Below are positions 7,566 to 15,255 of a stretch of 33,501 nucleotides of DNA, in pieces. The notes beneath the pieces are model-generated. The model saw only the letters and a program-made list of their open reading frames with translations. It was not told where the DNA came from and ran no database searches. The stretch is from a virus. The position numbers and the translations under genes were made by a program. The stretch's first letter is position 1; each line of letters opens with the position of its first letter. Where the stretch lies: IMG/VR virus record IMGVR_UViG_3300009159_000181, positions 1-33,501 of that record, one strand, 5' to 3'.

Positions 7566-10033
7566 GATCGTCTAATATCCTATTTGAAGCACAATTACTT
7601 GAAGATGTAACCTACAGACAATTTAAGTCTGTGGGTCGTATGATTGTTGAAAGAAAGATGACAGAGCCAGAGATCCTGGCTCTCTTTGCCAAAGTTGAAA
7701 CAGGTGCCACTGCTGGTGGTGCTAACCGTACATTAATTGGTAAAGGTAAAGATGTTGTCACGGATGTAGCATCTGCAATTAGTAACGCCTACAATGGCGT
7801 TGCCGCAAAGATTCAAAACTCAGGCCCAGTGTCTGGATTTGACGTAGCAGTTGACAAGTTAACAGACAAGTTGGCCAATGCTGCCGGTGGACAAAGCGGC
7901 GCAATAATGACCGCCATTAAGAAGTATAGAGAGTTTGCCAAGAAGCATCCAATTATGCAAGGCGCCATCTATGCCGGTCTTATTGCCTTAACAGGTTTAA
8001 GTGGTGCTGGCCTAGGTGGCGCGGCATTGCTTGGTGGTATTAAAGCGTTTGATAAATTGCTACTAGGCAACAAGGCCAGTAGCGCATTGTGGTCTGGTTT
8101 TGTAACTGGCGCTACAGCATACGGTATTGGTCAAGCCAAGCAGGCATTCAGTGGCAGCGGCGCTCCGGCAGCACCCGGAACCCCCGACGGGCAGTTTATG
8201 GGCGGACAACCTGGGTATGACGAAGCTGGTAATCTAATTCCTCCGCAGGCTACTGGTGCAGTTCCAACCGACGCCGGCCCGGCTCTAGATTTAGACGCAG
8301 AGACAATGGCTAAAAATGCGGCACAGGGCAAAGCGTACGGTATCGATGGCGCAGATAATTTGGATCAGATGAACCAGGCTATTATGAAAACTGCCGAGCC
8401 GGGTACAGTTCCAGCTGATTACAGCCAATTGGGTTCAACAACTTCGGATGCGGCAACTGAATATACAGTTAAAGCTAAAGATACATTAAGTGACATTGCC
8501 CAGGCAAACAAAGTCAGTGTTGATGATTTAATGAAGGCTAATCCTGATATCACTAACCCCGATGTTTTAAAAGCCGGGCAAACTATTAACATTCCTAGCG
8601 AAACAGGAAATGCTGTCTACCAAGGCGGCGTTGGCACAAATGCCGACACTATGTCTAAGATTGCATCTGGCGACTATGCCGACAGCGAGATTAGTCAGAA
8701 TATGGCCAAAGCAGCCAAAGGCGCTGCCAGTAACGCAACCACAGCACCCGATGTGGCAAATGTAGCGGCAGATGCAGGCAAAGGTGGCGTCAAGGGCGCA
8801 GTCTCTGGTGCAGAAACGCCACCAGAAATTGGTCAAGCATTTGACTCGGGTATCGCACCAACAGGGCCCGACGGCACACCAATGCGGGCTGTTCCAATGG
8901 ATGAACCTGCCGGCGCAGTAACACCAGGTACCGCCAGTGATGGATCGTACCAGCAAGCCGCACCGTTAGACGCCGCTGGCAACCCAATGGCTCAAACTTC
9001 CTTCATTGACCTATCCAATGGCAATCAAGGTACTATGAATTTGCCCGATGGATCCAGCGTTCCTGTTAATGTATTCCCAGCAGATGGTATACAACCAAGA
9101 TTGCCTGTGGGATCAGAAAAGATTATTGCAGATTTAAATGGACAAAAAGTTACTGCCTGGGTTTACAATGGTAAAGCCTATGTGCCAAACTTTAAGATGG
9201 AAAGTTTTGTTGTTTTAAAGCGTCCACTGTCTGAACTAGTAGATAGAGATTTAACAGTTAGAATGTGGGCATTGCGAGAGTCTACAAACAAACAACGACG
9301 TCGCGGTGTTGAATTAACTGAGTCCGGTGTGCATCTGGTATTTGAAAACTTGGCACGTTTTAAGCGTTACGTTGAAATACGAAGAATGCTAGGTGAAGCT
9401 CCTGGTGACATAACTCCCGGACGCCCTGAACTTCCTGATGAGTTCCGTCCTGATATGCCAGGCGCCAAAGGCGCAGAACAAAAGCCCGGCTTCTTAAGTC
9501 GTGCGTGGGGCGGTATAAAGAATATAGGACATCAGTTAACTACAAAAGTAACAGCTGATAAATTAAAAATGAATTGGCACGTTGCTGGTAAGCCATCAGA
9601 CAGCGATGCACTTGCACAGTTTTTACAGCAACAGGGTGTTGGCACAGATGTAATTTCCGGTGTTTATAAAGAACTAGGATTGCCTTATACAGATCCAAAT
9701 GCAACTACACCGGCTGCACCTGATACAGCTACGCCCGACACAGCTACTCCTGACACAGCGGCAGCAACCACTGACACAGCGGCACCTGCTCCGGCAGCAC
9801 CATCTGGCTCTGGTATGTTTGCCGACCCTAACAAACTATGGACTAGTTTCGAAAGCTATCTAGAAGCCGACGGAAGAATTGCACCAGCGTTCCGTGGTGT
9901 ATTGAAAGACATACTACTGACTGCTCTCAGAACAGTTGAGAATAGACAACGTAAAATCAATAAGATTATCAAAGAAGCAAAGAGTATCGAGAAAAGACTA
10001 GTTGCTATTAAGAAAACAAAACAAAAAGTATGA
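7562..10033 (+). CDS. Large LysM-domain protein with hydrophobic segments, probable virion protein
   Basis: 823 residues starting at the ATG that overlaps the previous stop. A LysM domain lies at about residues 300-346 (YTVKAKDTLSDIAQANKVS, then LKAGQTINIPS); LysM binds peptidoglycan GlcNAc chains. Before it, residues 131-192 are rich in Gly, Ala and Leu and hydrophobic enough to enter a membrane. Long Ala/Pro/Thr/Asp linkers follow, including TPDTATPDTA repeats near residue 730. The C-terminus is a basic helix. A LysM plus membrane-active segments suggests a virion protein that meets the cell wall during entry, but a structural role alone is possible. The first residues, MRSSNILFE, fit the shared N-terminal tag. 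Confidence 0.7.
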   Translation: MRSSNILFEAQLLEDVTYRQFKSVGRMIVERKMTEPEILALFAKVETGATAGGANRTLIGKGKDVVTDVASAISNAYNGVAAKIQNSGPVSGFDVAVDKLTDKLANAAGGQSGAIMTAIKKYREFAKKHPIMQGAIYAGLIALTGLSGAGLGGAALLGGIKAFDKLLLGNKASSALWSGFVTGATAYGIGQAKQAFSGSGAPAAPGTPDGQFMGGQPGYDEAGNLIPPQATGAVPTDAGPALDLDAETMAKNAAQGKAYGIDGADNLDQMNQAIMKTAEPGTVPADYSQLGSTTSDAATEYTVKAKDTLSDIAQANKVSVDDLMKANPDITNPDVLKAGQTINIPSETGNAVYQGGVGTNADTMSKIASGDYADSEISQNMAKAAKGAASNATTAPDVANVAADAGKGGVKGAVSGAETPPEIGQAFDSGIAPTGPDGTPMRAVPMDEPAGAVTPGTASDGSYQQAAPLDAAGNPMAQTSFIDLSNGNQGTMNLPDGSSVPVNVFPADGIQPRLPVGSEKIIADLNGQKVTAWVYNGKAYVPNFKMESFVVLKRPLSELVDRDLTVRMWALRESTNKQRRRGVELTESGVHLVFENLARFKRYVEIRRMLGEAPGDITPGRPELPDEFRPDMPGAKGAEQKPGFLSRAWGGIKNIGHQLTTKVTADKLKMNWHVAGKPSDSDALAQFLQQQGVGTDVISGVYKELGLPYTDPNATTPAAPDTATPDTATPDTAAATTDTAAPAPAAPSGSGMFADPNKLWTSFESYLEADGRIAPAFRGVLKDILLTALRTVENRQRKINKIIKEAKSIEKRLVAIKKTKQKV

Positions 10034-11316
10034 AACTCTTTGAAATTAAAAACAAACCAGCACCCTGGTTACTAGTCGAAGGCGCCGAAGGTAAAAATAC
10101 TCACTTGGAGCATCTCGAAGACGAGATTTTAAACAGTGGGTATGCTGGCGCACAACTAGCTTTTTCGTACTTGGAAAATCTAAGGACAATGTTAAGCAAG
10201 GGAACAGGAACACCCCAGGCTAAAGTTACAGTTAAGTGGGACGGTGCTCCTGCTATTATTTGCGGCATTGATCCTGCAGACGGTAAATTTTTTCTTGGAA
10301 CAAAAAGCGTGTTTAGTCAAGATGCTAAGTTAATTAAAAGCAAAAAAGACATTACCAATTGGTACAGCGATAAACCTGACTTGGCAGAAAAGCTAATGTA
10401 TGCTTTAAAATATCTACCAGAGCTGGGCATTGGCAATGTGCTACAAGGTGACTTAATGTTTACCAAGCCAAATCTTGGAGTTGCTGACATTGGTGGTGAA
10501 AACTGCTATGTGTTTACTCCTAATACTATTAGCTATGCAGTACCAGTTAATAGCCAATTGGGACAACGTCTGGCTGCCTCACAAATTGGTATAGTGTTTC
10601 ATACGGCATACGAAGGTGCCAGTTTACCGGAAATGACAGCTTCGTTTGGCGTTAGTGTTGCGGGACTCAACAAGAGCAAAAATGTTTGGTTTGATGATGC
10701 AACCTACAAAGACTTAACTGGCAGAGCTACATTGTCCAACGACGAAGATCGTGCATTTAAAAAGGCTATTGATGGTGGAATAAAAACCCTACAAAAAATT
10801 GATAAGAAGAAGTTTGATATCATTATTCAAAATCAAGAGTTTGCCAAGTATGTTAAACCTTTTATCAACAATCGTATTCGTGGTGGTGAGCAAGTGGGCG
10901 AGCCTATTACGTTCTTAAAAGAATTCCTTGCATTTTACAAAGGCAAGATGGAGGCTGAAATGGCCAAACTCAAAGGCGGCCCAGAAAGCAAAGCCGCCCA
11001 AGACCGTATGGCTAAAATTCAACAGCAAGAGCGTTTTATTGCTGATAATAGCAACACATTACTGGGCATAATGGCAATCTACAAGCGTGTGATAGAACTT
11101 AAACTAGCTATAGTTAAGAAGTTGCAACAAGTAGAAAGTATGGTGGGCACTTTCCTTAAGACAGAAACAGGCTATCAGGTTATGAATCCCGAGGGCTTTG
11201 TTGCTGTGGGACACGACGGTGGTGCAGTTAAATTAATAGACAGACTAGAGTTTAGTCGACAAAACTTTGCCGGCAAAGCTGATTGGAAACGAACAAGTTT
11301 TGAGCCAACGGCATAA
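10030..11316 (+). CDS. Divergent ligase-fold nucleotidyltransferase-like protein
   Basis: 428 residues. VKWDGAPAI places K69-W-D-G72 as motif I of the ATP-dependent DNA/RNA ligase superfamily, where the Lys forms the AMP adduct. QGDLMF (139-144) resembles motif III, EGFVAVG (E388) resembles motif IV and AVKLIDR (K401) resembles motif V. A long helical insertion of roughly 200 residues separates the motif III- and IV-like parts, unlike typical ligases. It is distinct from the true DNA ligase at 27965. The gene overlaps the LysM gene by four bases. The motifs are visible; activity is not shown, and it could be an inactive or retargeted transferase. Its N-terminus ends in LLVE at residue 17, fitting the tag described in the findings. 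Confidence 0.7.
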   Translation: MKLFEIKNKPAPWLLVEGAEGKNTHLEHLEDEILNSGYAGAQLAFSYLENLRTMLSKGTGTPQAKVTVKWDGAPAIICGIDPADGKFFLGTKSVFSQDAKLIKSKKDITNWYSDKPDLAEKLMYALKYLPELGIGNVLQGDLMFTKPNLGVADIGGENCYVFTPNTISYAVPVNSQLGQRLAASQIGIVFHTAYEGASLPEMTASFGVSVAGLNKSKNVWFDDATYKDLTGRATLSNDEDRAFKKAIDGGIKTLQKIDKKKFDIIIQNQEFAKYVKPFINNRIRGGEQVGEPITFLKEFLAFYKGKMEAEMAKLKGGPESKAAQDRMAKIQQQERFIADNSNTLLGIMAIYKRVIELKLAIVKKLQQVESMVGTFLKTETGYQVMNPEGFVAVGHDGGAVKLIDRLEFSRQNFAGKADWKRTSFEPTA

Positions 11317-11319
11317 ATA
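11312..11319 (+). promoter_or_regulatory. T4-late-like promoter box
   Basis: CATAAATA overlapping the stop codon of the ligase-fold gene, 42 bases before the ATG at 11362. It matches the T4-type late box, and the downstream gene looks structural. Confidence 0.55.
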
Positions 11320-11361
11320 TTTACGTGAGGCGCAAGCCCATAATTATTCAGGAGAAACAAA

Positions 11362-11751
11362 ATGGCAATTTTTACACGTACAAGCGGTGACGCAAACGGT
11401 GTAGTACACGTTGACACAGCGGCCCACGGTAGTGGCGCTGGTGTTTTGGTATCTACAGGCATTGGCAAGCACCCAACATTAATCAAGCTAGACACAGGTT
11501 CAGTCGACATCAGCGGCCAAGTTGGCGTTGGTGGAGCAGTAGAAACAGTTCTACGAACCATTGCTACACGAGCAACTATTATCGCTTATCAAGTCGAGAA
11601 CGATGCTAGTGGCGAAATGCGTGTTCTAGTAGAAGCATCTGGTTGGGAAAATGATGCACAGCTTCAGACAGCCGTTCGTGCCCTAGGCACAGCTAACGGT
11701 GCTAACTTGGCTGGTACAACAGTATCTAGCGCAGGTGGCTTAAAGGCTTAA
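11362..11751 (+). CDS. Small probable virion structural protein
   Basis: 129 residues. Start ATG 11362 has AGGAG at 11350-11354 and a late-type box upstream, and the gene is closed by a strong terminator, so it is a monocistronic late unit. The sequence is rich in Gly, Val, Ala and Thr in short alternating strands (GVVHVDTAAHGSGAGVLVS) with no charged active site. This composition fits a beta-rich, abundant virion protein. Its own terminator and clean ribosome-binding site also suggest high expression. Specific role (decoration, tail or neck) not recognised. Confidence 0.65.
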   Translation: MAIFTRTSGDANGVVHVDTAAHGSGAGVLVSTGIGKHPTLIKLDTGSVDISGQVGVGGAVETVLRTIATRATIIAYQVENDASGEMRVLVEASGWENDAQLQTAVRALGTANGANLAGTTVSSAGGLKA

Positions 11752-11767
11752 TTTTAATTAAGACTAG

Positions 11768-11795
11768 AAAAAGGCAGATTCGTTCTGCCTTTTTT
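11768..11795 (+). terminator. Rho-independent terminator
   Basis: AAAAAGGCAGA (11768-11778), loop TTCGT, then TCTGCC followed by a T run. The 11-bp stem and T tract are clear. It ends the 11362 transcript. Confidence 0.92.
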
Positions 11796-11802
11796 GTTGG
11801 CC

Positions 11803-11810
11803 ACTAAATA
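11803..11810 (+). promoter_or_regulatory. T4-late-like promoter box, near-leaderless
   Basis: ACTAAATA directly after the terminator, only 8 bases before ATG 11819. If transcription starts at the usual distance, the mRNA would begin at or next to the start codon. Confidence 0.5.
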
Positions 11811-11818
11811 TTGACAGT

Positions 11819-12271
11819 ATGCCAAACAAAGTTTTTCAGATAACCACCCTGGTAGATATTACAGCCACAGGGGTAACACGTAGTACCGCAGATAGAGAAA
11901 TTGAACGTAACCAACAGCGCAATTGGGAAACGGTATTACAAGTATTGAGCCTTCGCACACAGCCGCATATTGTAAACTGGCCCTATAAAGTTACATTAGC
12001 CACAGAAGATGTTAAGTACCTATTTGGGGAAGTTTATTCCGGAAATCAATCAGCCTGGAAGTTTGAGTTTACCGCAGATCACCCAGATTCCTATAGCGTG
12101 GTCACTGGTACACTTGATGAAATAACCGATCCAATTAGCGGCTTGCAAAGCGACTTTGAGCAGGTACCTGTGATCACAGGGCTAACGGAAACGGCCAGAT
12201 TTTTATTGCCAATATTTTATCCGTTTGGCGCCATAAAAAACATTCATATAACATTGTTGACATATCCATAA
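11819..12271 (+). CDS. Phage protein of unknown function, probably structural
   Basis: 150 residues between a strong terminator and a second late-type box. The product mixes charged helix (STADREIERNQQRNWETVLQ) with beta segments (HIVNWPYKVTLATED, KFEFTADHPDSYSV) and has a Pro-rich end. No Cys and no catalytic motif are seen. No Shine-Dalgarno sequence fits in the few bases between the late box and the ATG. The late-type expression suggests a virion or assembly role. Family not recognised. Confidence 0.65.
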   Translation: MPNKVFQITTLVDITATGVTRSTADREIERNQQRNWETVLQVLSLRTQPHIVNWPYKVTLATEDVKYLFGEVYSGNQSAWKFEFTADHPDSYSVVTGTLDEITDPISGLQSDFEQVPVITGLTETARFLLPIFYPFGAIKNIHITLLTYP

Positions 12272-12274
12272 ATA
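12267..12274 (+). promoter_or_regulatory. T4-late-like promoter box
   Basis: CATAAATA overlaps the stop codon of the 11819 gene, about 100 bases before ATG 12374. The intervening 102 bases hold a weak inverted repeat (ATAGAT/ATCTAT) and a direct repeat of TTATGGCACA, and no gene was found there. Confidence 0.4.
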
Positions 12275-12373
12275 ACACAATAGATGCTAAATCTATCTTC
12301 ATATTATGGCACAAATCTCAGTCTCGTTATGGCACATCATTTAAACAGCATCGTTTAATAAACAAGGAATGAT

Positions 12374-12658
12374 ATGTCATCTACTACAGACATAGAAAAA
12401 AAGAGTTTAGAGGCTCACGTGGAACTTTGTGCAGAAAGATACGCGGCTTTGGAAAGAAACTACGACAATCTACAAGTCAAGATTGAAACGTTGAACGCCA
12501 AGATCGAACGGATGGACGCACACATTGTTGCCATACGTGAATCCTTAGCCGGTACCGGTGAACGTCAGAGCAAGCAACTTATAGCAATTGGCACAGCCAT
12601 TGTGTCGGTGTTAATTACAGGCATAATTACTTTGACTGTGCATTTTATCAACAAATGA
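12374..12658 (+). CDS. Coiled-coil protein with C-terminal membrane anchor (holin/XhlA-like topology)
   Basis: 94 residues. About residues 5-60 form a heptad-rich coiled coil (ERNYDNLQVKIETLNAKIERM). One transmembrane helix at about 68-90 follows (IGTAIVSVLITGIITLTVHF), with a short tail. AAGGA lies upstream of the ATG. The layout of a cytoplasmic coiled coil plus a single C-terminal membrane span matches XhlA-type phage hemolysins, which act with holins. Other membrane-attached phage proteins share it, so a lysis role is inferred only. The stop overlaps the next ATG. Confidence 0.65.
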   Translation: MSSTTDIEKKSLEAHVELCAERYAALERNYDNLQVKIETLNAKIERMDAHIVAIRESLAGTGERQSKQLIAIGTAIVSVLITGIITLTVHFINK

Positions 12659-12867
12659 AAATCGTAGAACTGCTCAACAACTTGTCATTGCCAATAACCA
12701 ACGAGGAAGCAGATCTGCTTTCTGGGTTTGATGACAGAGCAGTTATACACCGCAGTAAATTCAATGAAAGACAACAGCACGTTGCTAATCAATTAGTAAA
12801 TAAAGATGTACTGTTAAGACTCAATCAAGATGGCCAAATCACATACCAAAAGAAAATCAGGCATTAA
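12655..12867 (+). CDS. Small phage protein of unknown function
   Basis: 70 residues, coupled to the previous gene by an ATGA overlap. It has a helical N-terminus (KIVELLNNLSLPITNEEADLL) and a basic C-terminus, and no recognisable motif. Its last 38 bases are shared with the next gene in another frame. The spacing suggests these genes are co-translated. Function unknown. Confidence 0.6.
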   Translation: MKIVELLNNLSLPITNEEADLLSGFDDRAVIHRSKFNERQQHVANQLVNKDVLLRLNQDGQITYQKKIRH

Positions 12868-13384
12868 ACCTGACGTTAGTCCCGAACAGGTTGAACTGCT
12901 CAAAAAGGGCATCAATGGCGCAGTCCAATATATTAGAGATTGGAAGCGCAAAGAACTTGTTACTATGCTAACAACAAAATCCAAGGCTCCACCAGTTTGT
13001 GTAGCCGTTGGAAAAGAAGCCTATGTTGTAGGAAGATACGGAGTTAAACGTCACGGTGATGTTTGGCAAGTTTATAACAGTTTGTCTGAAACTGAAAATT
13101 ATTTTAGTTGCAGGGCCAGTGCAATAGTTTACAGTGTCTGTGAACAAACTGGAAGATTCAAACTAGCACGTGAGCTAGTTTCACACGATGATTCATTGTT
13201 ACGTTGTAAACAACGTGTAGAAACATATAATCATTTAAAAGCAAAGGCCAAAAAGAAGCGAGATTACTGGCGCTTTGACCACTATTACATAATGAGCAAC
13301 ACTGCCGAATTTGAACTAGCTGACGCTAAACACCTGTTAGAGAAAAGTTTAAATTTGGCTAAATACTTTAAAATTTGGGAATAA
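12830..13384 (+). CDS. Basic phage protein of unknown function
   Basis: 184 residues. The start at ATG 12830 gives a Lys-rich N-terminus (MAKSHTKRKSGIKPDVSPEQ) and overlaps the preceding gene by 38 bases. The rest is mostly helical with many Lys and Arg residues, for example HLKAKAKKKRDYWRFDHYY. The charge suggests nucleic-acid contact or packing with DNA, but no known fold is recognised. Its neighbours look structural. Confidence 0.65.
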   Translation: MAKSHTKRKSGIKPDVSPEQVELLKKGINGAVQYIRDWKRKELVTMLTTKSKAPPVCVAVGKEAYVVGRYGVKRHGDVWQVYNSLSETENYFSCRASAIVYSVCEQTGRFKLARELVSHDDSLLRCKQRVETYNHLKAKAKKKRDYWRFDHYYIMSNTAEFELADAKHLLEKSLNLAKYFKIWE

Positions 13385-13390
13385 CTCGCT

Positions 13391-14080
13391 ATGAACCTTA
13401 AAGACATTAGCCCTACAGCAACAGCTAAAAAGATGAATCGTATTATGGAAAGCCGATTTGGCTACGCCATTGATTACAGCAATTTAAGCATTGCCAAAGC
13501 AAATAAATTAAACAGCTCCTTAGGAGAAAACATCTCTCGCATACGCAAGAGCTATGGTGTACATACCGCAGAAAAGAATCCAAAGTATATGGAACTTCTT
13601 TTGGTACGTGAAGCACTGGGCAAGTGGATCAGTGAGCACAATCAACTCACCGAGGGCGAAATGGGGAAAAGCAGTGCTATCCTAGCCGCCAAAGATATGG
13701 TAGACAGCATACAAGATATGTTGGAAAAAGTTAGCAAGATGCAAGTAGAGCAAATGCCTGCTTTAATTGACACCATTCGTGATCAGATTGGTAACGACCA
13801 AGCTGACAACTTTAAGAACAGTGTAGGCGGCCTACTAAGCAGTATGGTTGACCAACTAACACAGGCACGTGAACAAGCCGATGGCGCCGCACGTAGTTTG
13901 GCAGGAGAAGGTCCAGCCGCTGGTATGTCTATGCCAGGTGGTGAAATGGGTGGTGCTCCGATGCCAGGTGCACCTGCACCAAGTCCTGCAAGTGATTTAG
14001 ACCAAGCTGCCGCAGACAGCTTTGGCGCAACAGATGCTGCCGCTGGTGGACCAGAAGCACTAGGCAGAGAAAAGCGTTAA
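13391..14080 (+). CDS. Probable head/virion protein with Ala/Gly/Pro-rich tail
   Basis: 229 residues. The N-terminal 170 residues are helical (KMNRIMESRFGYAIDYSNLSI, cut here to its start, then IRKSYGVHTAEKNPKYMELL). The last 60 residues are a Met/Gly/Ala/Pro-rich flexible tail. I recall similar N-terminal segments in uncharacterised proteins of marine T4-like phages, but cannot name a function. No good ribosome-binding site is visible, and translation may be coupled to the gene ending seven bases before it. Scaffolding or core-like roles are possible but unproven. Confidence 0.6.
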   Translation: MNLKDISPTATAKKMNRIMESRFGYAIDYSNLSIAKANKLNSSLGENISRIRKSYGVHTAEKNPKYMELLLVREALGKWISEHNQLTEGEMGKSSAILAAKDMVDSIQDMLEKVSKMQVEQMPALIDTIRDQIGNDQADNFKNSVGGLLSSMVDQLTQAREQADGAARSLAGEGPAAGMSMPGGEMGGAPMPGAPAPSPASDLDQAAADSFGATDAAAGGPEALGREKR

Positions 14081-14083
14081 TCA

Positions 14084-14509
14084 ATGAGAGCTACTGAATT
14101 TGTTTTCGAAGATGATATCACCGGTGGCGTCATCGAAGATGAAGCTGATCACCGCGGCGACGACAATTTAGCCAACGCATTAGAAACACTAAGGCACCAG
14201 GCACATAATAAACACGATGTGCCAATGGTGCGTGTTGATAGTTTAATTAATATCGTTCGCGGTATGCCAGGAACAGAAATGTTCTCCGTTGAAAATTTAA
14301 TGGATGCATACAAAAGCAACGAGACTATTAAAAATTTAGTCAAAGACATCAAGGACAATAAAGATGGCATCAAGTATGCGTATCTAGCTACATTTGCCGA
14401 TGATCCATTGACAGGCGATGACCAAATGGCATCCGCCGGTGGCCAGGTTAACAACCCAGAAAAAACTATCGACTCGATGGCAAAACGTGCATTAGACAAA
14501 CGCAATTAA
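14084..14509 (+). CDS. Acidic phage protein with N-terminal tag, function unknown
   Basis: 141 residues, Asp/Asn-rich and predicted helical (DSLINIVRG, SVENLMDAYKSNETIKNLVKDI). It begins MRATEFVFE, one of five similar N-terminal tags in the window. It follows the 13391 gene after three bases and precedes iscU by eleven bases. No catalytic motif is seen. Possible internal head protein by analogy with the tag; this is inference. Confidence 0.6.
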   Translation: MRATEFVFEDDITGGVIEDEADHRGDDNLANALETLRHQAHNKHDVPMVRVDSLINIVRGMPGTEMFSVENLMDAYKSNETIKNLVKDIKDNKDGIKYAYLATFADDPLTGDDQMASAGGQVNNPEKTIDSMAKRALDKRN

Positions 14510-14520
14510 GTATACCACAA

Positions 14521-14928
14521 ATGGCATACTCAGACAAGGTTGTTGATCACTATGAAAATCCCAGGAATGTCGGATCTTTTGATAAGAGTGACACTGATAT
14601 TGGCACTGGTATGGTTGGGGCGCCAGCCTGTGGCGACGTAATGAAACTACAGATAAAGGTAGATGAAAATGGCATTATTAGAGATGCTCGTTTCAAGACA
14701 TATGGATGCGGTTCAGCAATCGCCAGTTCGAGTTTGGTTACAGAGTGGGTTAAGGGTATGCATATTGATGATGCTGTTAATCTTAGTAACTCCGAAATCG
14801 CAGAAGAGCTAGCCTTGCCGCCAGTTAAAATACATTGCTCAATTCTTGCCGAAGACGCAATCAAAGCGGCTGTAAATGATTACCGTAACAAACACAGCAT
14901 CCAACAAAATACAACAACAACTATCTAA
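14521..14928 (+). CDS. iscU: Iron-sulfur cluster scaffold protein IscU
   Basis: 135 residues, nearly colinear with E. coli IscU. All functional residues are present at the same numbers: C37 in GAPACGD, D39, C63 in TYGCGS, the LPPVK loop (99-103) that HscA recognises, and C106 in IHCS. IscU receives sulfur from IscS, assembles a [2Fe-2S] cluster and passes it on with HscA/HscB. No phage IscS is seen here, so the host enzyme would have to supply sulfur. The C-terminal tail (about residues 119-135) is encoded in the region shared with iscA. No Shine-Dalgarno sequence is visible before the ATG. The close match to proteobacterial IscU suggests capture from a proteobacterium. Confidence 0.95.
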   Translation: MAYSDKVVDHYENPRNVGSFDKSDTDIGTGMVGAPACGDVMKLQIKVDENGIIRDARFKTYGCGSAIASSSLVTEWVKGMHIDDAVNLSNSEIAEELALPPVKIHCSILAEDAIKAAVNDYRNKHSIQQNTTTTI

Positions 14929-15202
14929 ACGAGGTAGAGGAATTGGCCTGCGGGTTGGCGTAAAAACAACAGGATGCTCTGGATTAGCATACGTATTAGA
15001 GTATGTAGATCACCCCCCAGTGACCCGTGACCAATTTGTCTACGAAAGTAACGGAGTTAAAATATGGGTAGATGGAAAATCGTATCCCTATATTAATGGA
15101 TTAGAAATAGATTGGGTACGCAATGGACTCAATGAAGGATTTGAATTTAAAAATCCCAATGAACGAGATCGATGTGGCTGTGGCGAAAGTTTTAGAATCT
15201 AA
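14876..15202 (+). CDS. iscA: A-type iron-sulfur cluster carrier IscA
   Basis: 108 residues aligning over the full length with E. coli IscA. The three cluster ligands are C34 (TTGCSG), C100 and C102 (RCGCGESF), and GLNEGFEFKNPN matches the conserved C-terminal block. The start at ATG 14876 gives the expected N-terminus (ITVTNTASNKI), so the gene truly overlaps iscU by 53 bases in a different frame. A-type carriers deliver Fe-S clusters to apo-enzymes. Together with IscU this would help maturation of Fe-S enzymes in infected cells. HesB/IscA relatives are known in other T4-like phages. Confidence 0.95.
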   Translation: MITVTNTASNKIQQQLSKRGRGIGLRVGVKTTGCSGLAYVLEYVDHPPVTRDQFVYESNGVKIWVDGKSYPYINGLEIDWVRNGLNEGFEFKNPNERDRCGCGESFRI

Positions 15203-15220
15203 AATGGGCATTTGATAGTC

Positions 15221-15250
15221 TTGCTTTAACAGACCCAAGTATGTTATAAT
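15221..15250 (+). promoter_or_regulatory. Sigma70-type promoter of the nuclease gene, leaderless
   Basis: TTGCTT (15221-15226), an 18-base spacer and TATAAT (15245-15250). The ATG begins at 15256, five bases after the -10 box, leaving no room for a ribosome-binding site. Confidence 0.8.
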
Positions 15251-15255
15251 GTACT

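Noticed and set aside
11811-11816. TTGACA next to ATG 11819
   Set aside because: No -10 box at the right distance, and the gene already has a late-type box immediately upstream.
12280-12296. ATAGAT/ATCTAT hairpin as a terminator
   Set aside because: The stem is only 6 bp, AT-rich, and has no T run.
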